From Gamarada debralockiae (lineage: Eukaryota; Ascomycota; Leotiomycetes; Helotiales; Hyphodiscaceae): 60,191 nt of DNA. Position numbers and translations under genes: made by a program. Below, piece after piece: positions 48,176 to 58,500 of this stretch; position 1 is the first letter of the stretch, and each line of letters starts with the position of its first letter. The notes beneath the pieces are model-generated. The model worked only from the letters and a program-made list of their open reading frames with translations, made no database searches and was not told the origin of the DNA. The stretch is taken from NCBI GenBank assembly GCA_002803225.1, contig NXFV01000009.1, forward strand, positions 1-60,191. Reading direction: 5' to 3'.

Positions 48176-49880
48176 GTGATAATCACAGCAAACACAGGAG
48201 GCTCAAACCAACTCCCAGTGCAATCTGATCCGACCTGCTCGAAACTGACCACCATACGGAGCGACCATGTCACCAAAGCATCGAAGCGTGTATCAACTTA
48301 TACAACCGCTTCGAATTCTTCAAATCAAGAATCCTGTAGGGAAAAGACAATTACTGCGAGAATTCCACCAAAAAGCTACTCGGACGATGACCAGCAATCC
48401 AACATCAATACAGATGTTTCCAGTCCTTCATATGGTCTGCGTCTCATCCTTTGGATTTGAATGAGCTAAATAAATTTAGGATCGATATTCTCGGGATGGA
48501 CAGGGAGTTCATTCGCAGCGACAGAATCTTCATGGGGCTCAAACTTTACCAGAAGGAAAGGCGAAATAGTTCAACGTCAGAGTTGCAATTCCTACGTCAC
48601 TCAAAGTACTGAGGTGACGGTATCCCCACGAGACAGCGTCAATGAGGACGAGCGAGTCGCGACTATCGTTCGGATATCTTCCGCTGGGGCAGTCCCGATT
48701 AGAATCAGTGATTCGCCTTCACACCCGTAAGTCCGCCCATTCGTGCCTCTCAACCTTTTCTCACCAAGTAGATCCCCAACATTTTCTACCTTCGACTTCC
48801 CCATCCCGACATTCAGCTTGACCGAAGAGTCTTCGATACTGCCACTACCCCGGCAAGTTGGAGGTACTCAGAGAGATCTCGTCCTTCGACCCAAACAACC
48901 ACCGTCGGATTCTTGGCGACCGCCTGAGACATGGCAATGCCGGTCCACGATAGTCGAGCAAACCGATATCCTTCCGCCAAAGTTGCCTCGACGAATCAAA
49001 GAGAGGAAAGGGGCGCCTCGCCCTTCAGAGCTCACACATTTGCAAAAGAACATTCGGAAGATGGGTGCCGCAAGCCTGAAGATTATTCTTGAGCGATTGA
49101 AGGAAGAATGGATGGGAGTTGCGGATGCGTCTGTTTATCGAGAGCTGGAACTTGAGAAACAATTATGGATGCTCGCCATTGAAGGCTCTTCATTCAGACG
49201 ATCCTGCTTTCAATCCTGATGGACGTGGCGTGGAAACACCTGCTCTGGCAGCGAAGAAGCTCCTTTCCCTATATGAAAACAAAGGTAAGTGATATTGACC
49301 ACTCTTGCCTACTCGCCATGCTGACCTTTCTTACAGCATTTTCGTCGTTCCTATCGGCATCAAATCCAACCCCTGAGGCCCATCACATCGCCCTCTGCCT
49401 CCTCCAGAACGCTCTCCTTCCCTTCACAATCAACAGGCGGCTCCCTCCATCCTCACAATCCTCGACCCCGCACCCATTCCGTCAATTCTCGGACCCCTCC
49501 TTCGCGCCTGGCTCGATACTCACCTCATCGTCAACCTCGAACGACAATTCCGGTGCTCTTCCCAATCTGGCTGGCTGACGCCGGACTCCGTGCGAAGGCA
49601 GTACGATCTCCAACGTACGATTCCTGGCCTCAGTGTCGCACGATCTGGATGGATTCTCGATTATTGACGGGCCAGACTAAGAACGAGGTGTTGTGAATGC
49701 GGAGTGCACGAAGCAGGAGCTGAAGAGTATGGTGGGCAGGGATGCTTTGGAAGGAGATTTTGGGACCATTCGTGGAAGGCGAGAAGTGGTGAGGGGAGGA
49801 TGGGAAGATGATTGAGGAGTGTGAGACAGTCGGGACTTGTTGGGAGTATGCTGTTATTGAGGCTGTTAAGGACGGTTAAT
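48176..49880 (+). pseudogene. Broken methyltransferase-like gene
   Basis: A disordered, Ser/Pro-rich N-terminal part (48176-48990) leads into ASLKIILERLKEEWMGVADA and LELEKQLWML. A one-base loss near 49175 follows, then ALHSDDPAFNPDGRG and KLLSLYENK to a GTAAGT donor. Past it, three frames must be combined: LTILDPAPIPSILGPLLRAW with NLERQFRC, then LFPIWLADAGLRA, then NVRFLASVSHDLDGF, and finally GMLWKEILGPFVEGEKW with WEYAVIEAVK. These match the C-terminus of fungal SAM-methyltransferase-like proteins that have long disordered N-termini. TAA interrupts after IIDGPD and TGA after EGEKW. It is clearly inactivated. The architecture recalls the intact gene at 22977. Confidence 0.6.
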
Positions 49881-50372
49881 CGTTCCCTCTTTGTGTAAGT
49901 TAGGATGGGAAAAGTGCTGTATTCGCTTGTAAGGCCGACTGCGTTCAGGTTTTGATTTCTGGTTACGATTAATAGACATTGCATTCCAATAGACCCACTG
50001 CGAGGAGAGATTCAATGCCTTCTGTAGTCCCTTCAGTGTCTCAGTTTCTATCCCCACTTCTCACTTTCTCATCTCGGTGCTCAATCTTCACAGCCGGCTT
50101 CGTTTCCGTCCTCCTCTCCCCATCACCTCACAACCCACAGTGGCACCATCACTCACCTCATTTCTCATCCTTCAATTGTCCATCAGTAGCGATCTCACCA
50201 CCACATCATCCCATTCTTCTCGCTCCATCCTCAGTCCAGCCTATCCTCTTTCCTGGAAGTTCTCAACTCAACTTCAATAGGAAGTTTTGTCGCACATCGC
50301 AACCAGGAGGATTTCCGCGTTTCTTTCCGCGCTTTCACCCCGCCCCACTTTCTGACTGCAGGCACCCGCCTA
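49881..50372 (+). other. Intergenic with pyrimidine-rich strand
   Basis: The plus strand is rich in C and T. Long frames here encode only Pro/Ser/His-rich strings and one runs into the neighbouring MITE, so none is accepted. A degenerate, reversed copy of the GTGCAACAAA motif lies near 50287-50303. Confidence 0.4.
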
Positions 50373-50616
50373 TTCAGGGGAGAAAAAAGTGGCCCAAATT
50401 GGCACGTGTGCCCTCGCCAAAACATATATTTCAGCAATAACAAAACTTCCACAAAACTTGATTAAATTTACTAAAACTTGATTTTAAAGCTTTAAAGAAG
50501 TCAAACTGTCTTCCAACGGATTTTTAGAAATTTTAACTGTGGTTTTACAATTGTTCTTGACCCTAGAAGAAGGACATAGGCACGGGCCAATTTGGGCCAC
50601 CTTTTTCTCCCCTGTA
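50373..50616. mobile_element. MITE, ~244 bp, TA target-site duplication
   Basis: Terminal inverted repeats of about 35 bp bound the element. The left end starts TTCAGGGGAGAAAAAAG and continues through GTGGCCCAAATTGGCACG; the right end is its near-perfect reverse complement, ending CTTTTTCTCCCCTGTA. A TA dinucleotide flanks both sides (50371-50372 and 50617-50618). The inside is AT-rich and has no reading frame. Size, ends and TA duplication suit a non-autonomous element mobilised by a Tc1/mariner/pogo-type transposase. The few mismatches suggest fairly recent insertion. Confidence 0.78.
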
Positions 50617-50780
50617 TAGCCCGCTTCTGCCACCCCTGCGACCGCTCTCGAACCGCCCAACTCAAACTCCACCTCACTGCTCATCATCAGTTGGACCACT
50701 GAGCGTTCGTAAACCAACCACTCGACACCTCCCTTAACTTACAAAAAGAAAATTGTGGGACGACAAGAGAGGACCAAAAG

Positions 50781-53700
50781 TTTTGTTGCACATCTCAAAA
50801 ATGAGGCCGAGTCAGTGTCTGTCATGAGGCTGTGCCGAATATGTGCGAGTCAGGCAGCTTGTCAGGAGACATTTTGCGGTGGAGCCGCAACTGTGGAACG
50901 CTTTCGCGGCTCGAGTCAGGATCGGAGGGTCCAGATGATGAAATGGGCTTTTCCATGACTCGATCGTTTTGCTCATTTCTGACTTTTCCACCGCGGACTT
51001 ACTCGCGTGCGTGTTTGATTCTAAGTTTTGAGGTGTTTTGGTTGAGGCTTGGTGGTGTGGTTAAGGAAGTTACCGTAGCAGGCAGATAAGATATTATGCC
51101 CCAGTTAAGATGCTAGTCAGATAAGATACTGTATTACCACCAAAGGGTATATTTTTTTCCGAAGAAAAAAACGCAAAAATTTGCATAAGATATTATCTTA
51201 TCTGCCAATTTCTACGATAGGTGGGCGAGTTTGAGTTTGACCAAGGAGCTGGAATCTGCGTGATTTTTGGCGAAAGTAGATCTGCTGGAGTCAGGGGAGG
51301 CTGAGGCTATCGTGAACCATGGGCTGATCACGATGACAGGTGTGGAGAGAAAAGTCAATAAGCGCCGTCGCATGGGCGCGAGGATCCACTTGTAGCATGA
51401 TTTCCGCGTCGTTTGTTGGGAATTGCTCGGTCGACAAAATGCGCTGAGCGGACTTCTCAGGTTCACAGGCAGGAATGCGAGTCGTGCCATATTTTGAGAT
51501 GTGCAACAAAAATCTAGAAAGGGGGGAGGTGAGAAGGCTATTGGATGGCTCGGATATAGGATGGATAATTAAAAGTGATCAAGTGGGAAAAGTACAGTGT
51601 TTGTTGACCTTGTTTGGGGAGCCAGGGAGGCGAGTCATGGGAGTGTGATCACTTTGTAACGACGGATGAGCTCGCGGAAGTACATCCGGGGAACGAGGGA
51701 GACCTATTAAATTCCAGAGGAAGATTTCCCAAACACAGATGCTCATCCAGACTGCAACCGTAAGTAGGTTTTGAATGTATTAGCTGTTAGAGGGAGAAGC
51801 TCTGAAGCTATGAGCAAGACACTCGGGAGCCAACACCACGACGGTGGTGCCTTGGGACTCGAGAGGCACCAAGCTTTCCAAAAGAAAGCAAAAGCGATAC
51901 TGAGAACGTTGCGGGCCGCCGATATCTGATCCCGACATCGATACGAACGGAATCACCTGCATGACAGAAGGTTAATAAGCGCCTGGGGATACAGGAGTGT
52001 GGTGAGCTCCACTCTTTACCACTGTGGAGCTGGGGCGTTTGGCTTGCAAAGTGACAAGTGACTCAGTGTCAGCTGAACATGGACTTGTCTCGCTCACGTA
52101 CAAAATACTGGCCACGAGTCGTGCCAGAAAGTACGACGTGCAACAAAGTTGAGAGGGAAGGTTTTGAGGGATTTGAAATGATTCCTTTGAGGCGTTCGAG
52201 GACTGAATCAGAAATGGAATCGGGGACTCGGGAGTATCTCGTGACGAAGGAGAATCCAATCTGAGGATTTTATCCTGGACAGTGACAAATGTTGGCCCAA
52301 GGAGTTTTATAATGAGAAGGCGCTCAACATTTAGGTTCAGTCAAGGCTGAGAAAAGCTGTCCAGAAACACATTAATTTCAACTCTTCAACCTGTCTTTGG
52401 AATTGAAAAGACGAAAGGAGAAGAGTCAGTCTCGGTCATCAGAAAATAAAATGCGATTCAAGCTTTGTGGAGAAGACAAGCCAAAACAACGGGCCGGCAG
52501 GGTGGAAACTCTTCTGCTGACATGTAAACTTTGCAGCTTGGCGAATAATCGGCACATCGATCTGACCAGAGACAGGTGGATAAGAGAATGGCACATATTA
52601 GGTCGGGCCGAGGTACGACGTGCAACAAACCTTTTGATTTATTTATTGGAGTCAAAGAAAATATTCTATAATAGACGTATCTATAGGTGAATGCACACCA
52701 AACTCCAGAGTGTTTGTAAACAGTCCATTCAAGTGGACCTGACAATGAATCGTTGGATGAATCCTCGAGTCAAGGTCAAAAGTGCGATGTGCAACAAAGC
52801 TCAAAATATTGCATATATCAGTGACAGAGCTCTGAAAGATACATCAACATATGTCAATGCCGTCGCTCGATGATTAGAGATCTGTGGGGTGACAGTGACT
52901 CCACGTGTCAAGGCTTGAATCAAACGCAATTTGTCGACGTGCAACAAAAGTCTGCAATAACCAGTAACATCGAAGACTGTCGTCGGCAAAAGGTTTGACT
53001 GTTATTAAGATACCAAATGCGGGTCTAATGTTACTACCAGGAGACTGAAGTGGGTAGCAGTGGATCCGAAGATGAATTGCTCAAGTGAACCTTGAGTCAA
53101 GGTCAAAATCTACGACGTGCAACAAACGCTCAGATCAAACCTTTTGTCAATTAAACATGAATTAAGCTTCTATTCCGCAGTTTTTAATTCAGCTTATAAG
53201 TGAAACCGCTTGGTATCAGAAGCAGATGGGCAAGTGTTAAAGGTCCTCAGAAGGAGACGAGTCAAGACAAAAGTGCGACATGCAACACAGCTCCAATTCA
53301 AAGCTTACCTGAAAGGAGTCGTTTGAGTGCATCTCTAATCTTTATTACTGCCACTGCGCCTCCTGTCTGTTGCCTGTCTAGAGTAGCTGCCTCCTCGCTT
53401 GAATACAATCACCGTATTGCTATTCTGAAAGCTCCTTTTGGAGAGGAAAACTGGCCTTTGAGGCTCACTCAGAGCAGTTAAATAGAGATTAGAACATAGA
53501 GACAATGTGTGCCTATCCAAACGATGCCACCTACTCGCATTCCATGAAAGAGTTCTGGGCTGCTATGATAAGTGAGTCAAGTGAGTGACGTGATCATCCC
53601 GTGATCCAGCCCCTCCAAACCATATCCAAAATTTTATCTCGCAACTTGATCCCAATTTGGAAAGATTAGTCAAGTGAACCATGTGAACCATTTCAAAACG

Positions 53701-53861
53701 CCGGTTTCCTCTATGACTCAAAATCATTGGTCTGCTCGGATATGTGGTCTGTGAAGTGGATATATCTCGGCAGGGAATCGGCTCGGGATGAGTCGTGACA
53801 TCCGACTAACACAAACCATGAGTCGAAATGAGAAAAGTCAAAATTGTCGACGTGCAACAAA
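50781..53861. repeat. Array of a conserved motif at ~160-bp spacing
   Basis: The core GACGTGCAACAAA or a near match occurs on the plus strand at 51498-51510, 52135-52147, 52617-52629, 52786-52798, 52936-52948, 53114-53126, 53277-53289 and 53849-53861. It occurs on the minus strand at 50782-50794, with a weaker copy near 50290. Several copies are preceded by GAGTCAAGGTCAAAA or GAGTCGTGCCA, giving a composite of about 33 bp. Adjacent intervals are 169, 150, 178 and 163 bp; the longer ones (482, 634 and, less well, 572) approach multiples of about 160. A weak remnant at 52450-52467 falls at an expected place. The sequence between copies is not obviously conserved. No gene explains the pattern. 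Confidence 0.72.
51070..51222. repeat. Short foldback/MITE-like element
   Basis: The left arm GGCAGATAAGATATTATGC (51081-51099) faces a right arm at 51183-51206 that reads, in reverse complement, GGCAGATAAGATAATATCTTATGC. An outer CGTAG also matches in reverse (near 51074 and 51213). The centre holds another AGATAAGATA word and A/T runs. It can form a long hairpin. No transposase and no target-site duplication was identified. It lies between the minus-strand and plus-strand copies of the GTGCAACAAA motif. Confidence 0.6.
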
Positions 53862-54371
53862 GTGTGTAGAGGCAGTTAATTGAGCTGTCTAGTAGCCAGG
53901 GAGTATCAGTCCTCATACCTCATAGCAAGGATTAAGGCAACTGCTTCTAACGGTTTGCCGTTCTAATCAAATAGCATTGCGGTAATAACTCAGTCAGCGA
54001 CTCCCTGAAACGAAGTGAAGGGAAAAGGAACCCGGCAGGTTTTTGGAATCCGTTTCGAAATTGTACGCATATATTAAAGAATCTTATATACTAGTAAATA
54101 TAGTATTAGGGCCAAAGCCTAGGAAAAAGAGTAGTAAAAGCAAATTATTCACGAATACTTTGTCTTATTCTCAAGTATCTTAAGAACATCTAATAGGATG
54201 CTACAAGATTTTGGATTTAATATCTCACAAAACCTTATCTGCCTTTCAACTTTTGGGCGGAAAGTTGATGAGTTTGCTACGGGGGAATCGGTCACCTGTC
54301 GAGGCGTTCTTTAAGGAATAGACATTAGAGGCCTGCGTGGATCTAGTAAAACTTAGCGTATAAAGGCTAAT
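53862..54371. other. Intergenic, AT-rich, no gene seen
   Basis: AT-rich sequence at 54060-54230 resembles old repeat DNA, but no terminal repeats or protein traces were recognised. Confidence 0.35.
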
Positions 54372-56250
54372 CTAACTAACTAGATCATCAACCCAACCCA
54401 GGGTTTCTCTATTATCGTCCATAACCCTGGCATATTCAAGCAGCAACCTATACATGTAAATACGCATATCCTCTTTTCTGAGTACCTTTGTTGCCCATTC
54501 GTGCCCCTCCTTCGCAATCCTCCTCGCCAGTTGATCTCGGTCTTCTTTCCTGTTTTTGCCTTTTCCATACCCCAAGAAAAACTCCATGCCATATAGGTCG
54601 AGGAAACGATTGTCGAACGGGACGAAGTGCTTCCATGGGATGAGGCGTGAGTCATGCCATTCTTTGAAAAGCGTTGCCTTGATCGGCAAGCTACCAGACA
54701 ACAAGAAATCCCGATACCGACCTGAAAAGCTGTTCCCATCCACATCAACGAGGTATTTGTGCCCATGTTGGCCCACAAGGCCGACGCGCGGCAACGGCGT
54801 GAACAGATAATCAGTATATGTGCAGCCATCTCCTTCCTCCGCCGGGAAGCACGCGAGCCCAGTGAACCCGACCTGGGAGAAAGTGTTGAGCCATTTGCCT
54901 ATGGCCTCGCTCCGTGTTTCTGAGGAGTTGTTCCATGCTTGCAACTGCCACATATCGAGTGGGAGATTCTGGACATCGATGAAGCCGGAGTTATTGGGCA
55001 TGAGGAGTGCTTGGGTGCCGTTGAGCATCGAGACTAGGCGATATTTGTGAAAGCCCTTCCAGTTGTCTTCTTTGTTCCGCCCTCCAGAGGCAAGGCCACG
55101 CCAGAGTAGGGTATCGGTTTTTTGGTTCCTGGGTCGAATGGGTGCTTTGGAGGAAAATCGGGAGTCACCATCATAGTACATTGTTGCGGGGATGAGAATT
55201 TTGGAGTTAACAGTCAACTTGCTGCCGCCGAAGAAGGGAACAGCCGATTGGACGCTTTGATGCTGATGGGTTCGATGAAGAAGCCATGTAGGCCCTGTAG
55301 GTCGGGTTGGTGGCAGATAGAACTTGAAAGCGTGTAGTTCGATACGTAGCCCCCCTCCATATGCGGCTTCATAAACTCAGTCGAAAATATAGGGGGGTGG
55401 GAAAAGTCGGTTTGTAGTGAGGCAGTGCGCGCAGGGCTGTCTGGGGGGCAGGAAAGGCGAGCTCGCTCGAAGATGGGCCATTCGCGATTCCAGTGGGAGT
55501 CATCGTGGGGAACTTTCTCGACATCGGGTTCGGGTATGCCTGCCAATTGTCAGCTTTCTGAATTTGAGTGCAAAGTCCATACTCTTGATGTATACCTACC
55601 ACTATATTTCGAAGATACGCTACCTGCTGGCAAGATTGGCCTACTCTTGTGTTCCAATTCGATGTAGGAGTTCATTTCTTCCCAAGGGATCAATAACTGT
55701 GGCTCATCCATTATGTTTATTGCCATATCTAAATCCGGAAGATTCTAAGCCACGGAACCCACAAGATCTTTCCAGATTTTCGCCCAGAAGTGGTCACTGT
55801 TACATGTCGCCTTCCCATTTCGCACTTGGATAATCTCATTTTGAGATCTGATCTCGTCGCGCATCCGTGTTTGATCGAGAGCCCATAATGGATTGAGGTC
55901 ATGATAGATCTGATCCCAGAGCTCTTCGATAATAACTGCATTGTTGTCAAGGGCGTACTGATGCCATTTGTCGAAGCCGGGAGGGGGTGCCGTCCACGTT
56001 TCTCGCGATACTCCCATGCTGCAGAAGCTACATCGTACGTCTCTTTGCGCAGGAGCTGGTCGAACTCTGTACTTGCTTTGCGAAGCTGGTGGATAATAGG
56101 GTGCGGGTCATCTGCTGGCTGCGGAATCGGTACCAGCGGAGCAGCATCCTCTTTCGAAGTCAACCACAACACGGCTTTGACTGGAGAGACGTGGAGGTTG
56201 GAAAGGGCGAGGTAGTATCCAAGTGTAGAGAATATCGTAAGGGCTGCCAA
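54372..56250 (-). pseudogene. CAP10-type glycosyltransferase (GT90-like), broken
   Basis: CAP10-family enzymes are Golgi type II membrane glycosyltransferases, best known for xylosylation of capsule glycans in Cryptococcus. The protein can be followed on the minus strand in order: AALTIFSTLGYYLAL (possible anchor), EYREKRGRHP then PPGFDKWHQYALDNNAVIIE, NPLWALDQTRMRDEI, VRNGKATCNSDHFWAKIWKD, MDEPQLLIPWEEMNSYIELE, an in-phase intron to GIPEPDVEKVPHDDSHWN, then LTVNSKILIPATMYYDGDSR and the catalytic-domain core TLLWRGLASGG, VDVDGNSFSGRYRDFLLSGS and TLFKEWHDSRLIPWKHFVP. Lesions are TAG at 55745 and one-base losses near 55237 and 55984, both in short C/G runs. No initiating ATG was found; a further 5' exon is likely. 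The C-terminal 281 residues are uninterrupted. Confidence 0.7.
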
Positions 56251-56314
56251 AGTGGCAGCAGCCTATGGCTTTTGAGCATGTGGTGTGTTCGCCATAAATG
56301 GGCGAGTTGAACAA

Positions 56315-57221
56315 AGAGTATGCGCGTTGCGACTATGTTGTCATCCAGAAAATCGCAAATACTGGGATCTTGAAAATCCATTAGTTCATAAATCGCTGTG
56401 CCGCAGCTTGTTCCATGCTGGCATTTCCGACTTATGCTTGGCGTTTCGGGATCCTTTCCTAAAATGTGTCAAGTTTGGACATAGAAGACATCGTTCTCAA
56501 TACTATTTCCAGCCCAAGATTCGATCTTTCAATATATCCCGAGCGCACAGTTTCGTTTTGGAATCTGTCCATATTTCGAATAACTCGGTGTGGTATCTTA
56601 CGAGGAAAAATGCTAACTTCAAACAACTAGATGAGGAAGGCATGGATCGTTTGGTGAAGGAGCGGCAAAACCCGAAGTACTTCCGGGGAAATCTCCAAAG
56701 TGATAAAAACGTTGTTGTAAACTTGCAATTGCTCACCAAGCGACATATCAATAGAGGCCGTTCGGAGTACAGAGAACTACCGCCTCTATTCGAGCATCCT
56801 TTTCCAAGGAATTTTTGCTGCGCAACGGCGCACCTCGGAGATATTTTGCTCAAACACCCGAAGCTTGCGCCTTCCTTGGCATGAGGCCACTACTGTACCA
56901 TGGGTTGGTTGGGAGGGAAGCATTGAGGCTTATAGGCTTATTAAAGAAAGATACAAGAGCGTGAGCTACTAATAAAATAGAGCTGTCTCATATGTGTCTG
57001 TTTGAAATCAAGGCAGGTTCTTATAAAAGTCTACCCTCCCAATTGACAGCCGTACCTCAACTTCAAAAAAATATCACAATCAAACTCATCGAGCACAGAG
57101 AAAGACCTCGAGAGAGAGCCCAGAGTTAAATTCAGCTTCCTAGGTCAAAATACTGCCTTTAGACAATAGTTATCACATATCGATTCTTCCACCCTATCCG
57201 TGATTATTTCAACGTAAGCAT
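56315..57221. other. Intergenic; one open frame of doubtful reality
   Basis: A plus-strand frame of up to 199 codons (to 56884) is open but lacks a clear start and any family resemblance, and an antisense frame is open over the same bases. Neither is accepted. The rest is non-coding as far as can be seen. Confidence 0.35.
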
Positions 57222-58500
57222 CTACCCAGTACCGTTTATTGAAGCAGTTTCCTTTTCGATAATCTCATCACTATTATCGATGCGATTGTGCGGCGGCATT
57301 TGCGTGGTAAGATAGCCTATTCTTTCGTATTGTCCTTTCTCACTGTGTGTTGCTTGTAATATGATCCCATCAATCTCATCTCTCACCCTCGGCATATTTG
57401 GAGAAGGTAAACTTCTAACAATCGGTAAAAGGTAGCACAAATCAGGTTTTTCGATGGATTTGGTTTCAAAATCTATATACATCCGAGTTGCAAGGGTTCC
57501 AGTCTCCAGCTCAAATGACCAATTACTATATCTTCGACCATGAAGTAGACCTTCGCAGCTCAGCTGCAAGACGCCCCTGACACCTCCCCAAAGGGCTACC
57601 AGACGAAGACTTAGTTGAGGCTTCCAACACTTCGAGATATAAATGATAGTTGCTATCAGCTTCAAGGTTATCAGGGAGCCAGACCTCCCCGTCAATCGAG
57701 GCCCACGACCGAGTTGGGGACTGTAAGGAACTGGTCTTGAACTCCCTAGCTTTTCTCCAACGTGCCAGCACAATATTCCGTCCAGGCTTTTACGCCAGAG
57801 CCCAGCAAGATACTCATCTTTAGTAAACTGCTGGAACTGTTTCGCTATACCGGAAATTGCAACGAGCTTATCTCTGCTGAGAGTCAAACTTGCGGATGTT
57901 ATGCCCATATGGTTGACGACCAGGTTGGAAATATGTCTGGAGGGCGCATTTCATACGAGGTAATATATGAGCCACAATAGACAACGCAATGCCGAGCGTC
58001 GAGGGCTTGGTGGGCACTGTAAACCGATGTGCCACCGGTTCCATTCAACAAACGGTCTCTCATACCCTTCGTTGCTGCCCCCCGCGCAATCAATAGGAAT
58101 CCTTTTTCTTTTCCAGAACTTGTTAGTATATATTCCGAGAAACGCAGGCTTTTCTTCCTCTTTCTGCCCGTCCATAATGACGCCCCTATCTAGGGTTCCA
58201 CTTTCAACCAGATATTAATTGAATAGCCAACATATCTGGCAGCCTTGTATTGCAGCCGCTTGCAGGGCCGAAATACTTTGGTGGTAAGGGTATTTGACGA
58301 TACTGAGGCTCTCCGTTTAACTGGCCGGACCACCCGTCAATGAATTGCTGGCAATAGTTACAGTACTTTAATTCAGGGAGCTTACCGATCAGCCATGAAG
58401 GTACTTCAGGGTTGGCCGTTGCTGTTTGCGATCCAGAGCTGTCCTTTTCATCGGAATCATCGCAATCACCGGCGACCTTAGTGTTTCCGAAGTATGAAGC
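57222..58500 (-). pseudogene. HET-type (heterokaryon incompatibility) gene relic
   Basis: HET-domain proteins mediate non-self recognition and cell death in filamentous ascomycetes. The C-terminal region is readable: LTLSRDKLVAISGIAKQFQQ, TKDEYLAGLWRKSLDGILCW, then after a one-base loss near 57720 RSWASIDGEVWLPDNLEADS, and DLCYLLPIV. Near 58250-58480 a separate piece, LKYCNYCQQFIDGWSG with PASGCNTRLPDMLAIQL, resembles the N-terminal part of such proteins. The central HET domain (with its usual SYxWG-like motif) is not seen between them. I read this as an internally deleted and frameshifted relic. The N-terminal assignment is weaker than the C-terminal one. Confidence 0.5.

Noticed and set aside
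49979..50440. 153-codon Pro/Ser/His-rich open frame
   Set aside because: It runs across the left end of the MITE and has the composition of translated pyrimidine-rich DNA.
50930..50990. C/D-box snoRNA candidate (ATGATGA ... CTGA)
   Set aside because: Boxes are present but no convincing terminal stem or recognisable guide target was seen.
50781..53861. CRISPR-like array
   Set aside because: Repeat spacing of 150-178 bp is far too long, both orientations occur, and the genome is eukaryotic.
56285..56884. Plus-strand frame of 199 codons
   Set aside because: Start is not ATG, no family match, and the opposite strand is also open; left as doubtful.
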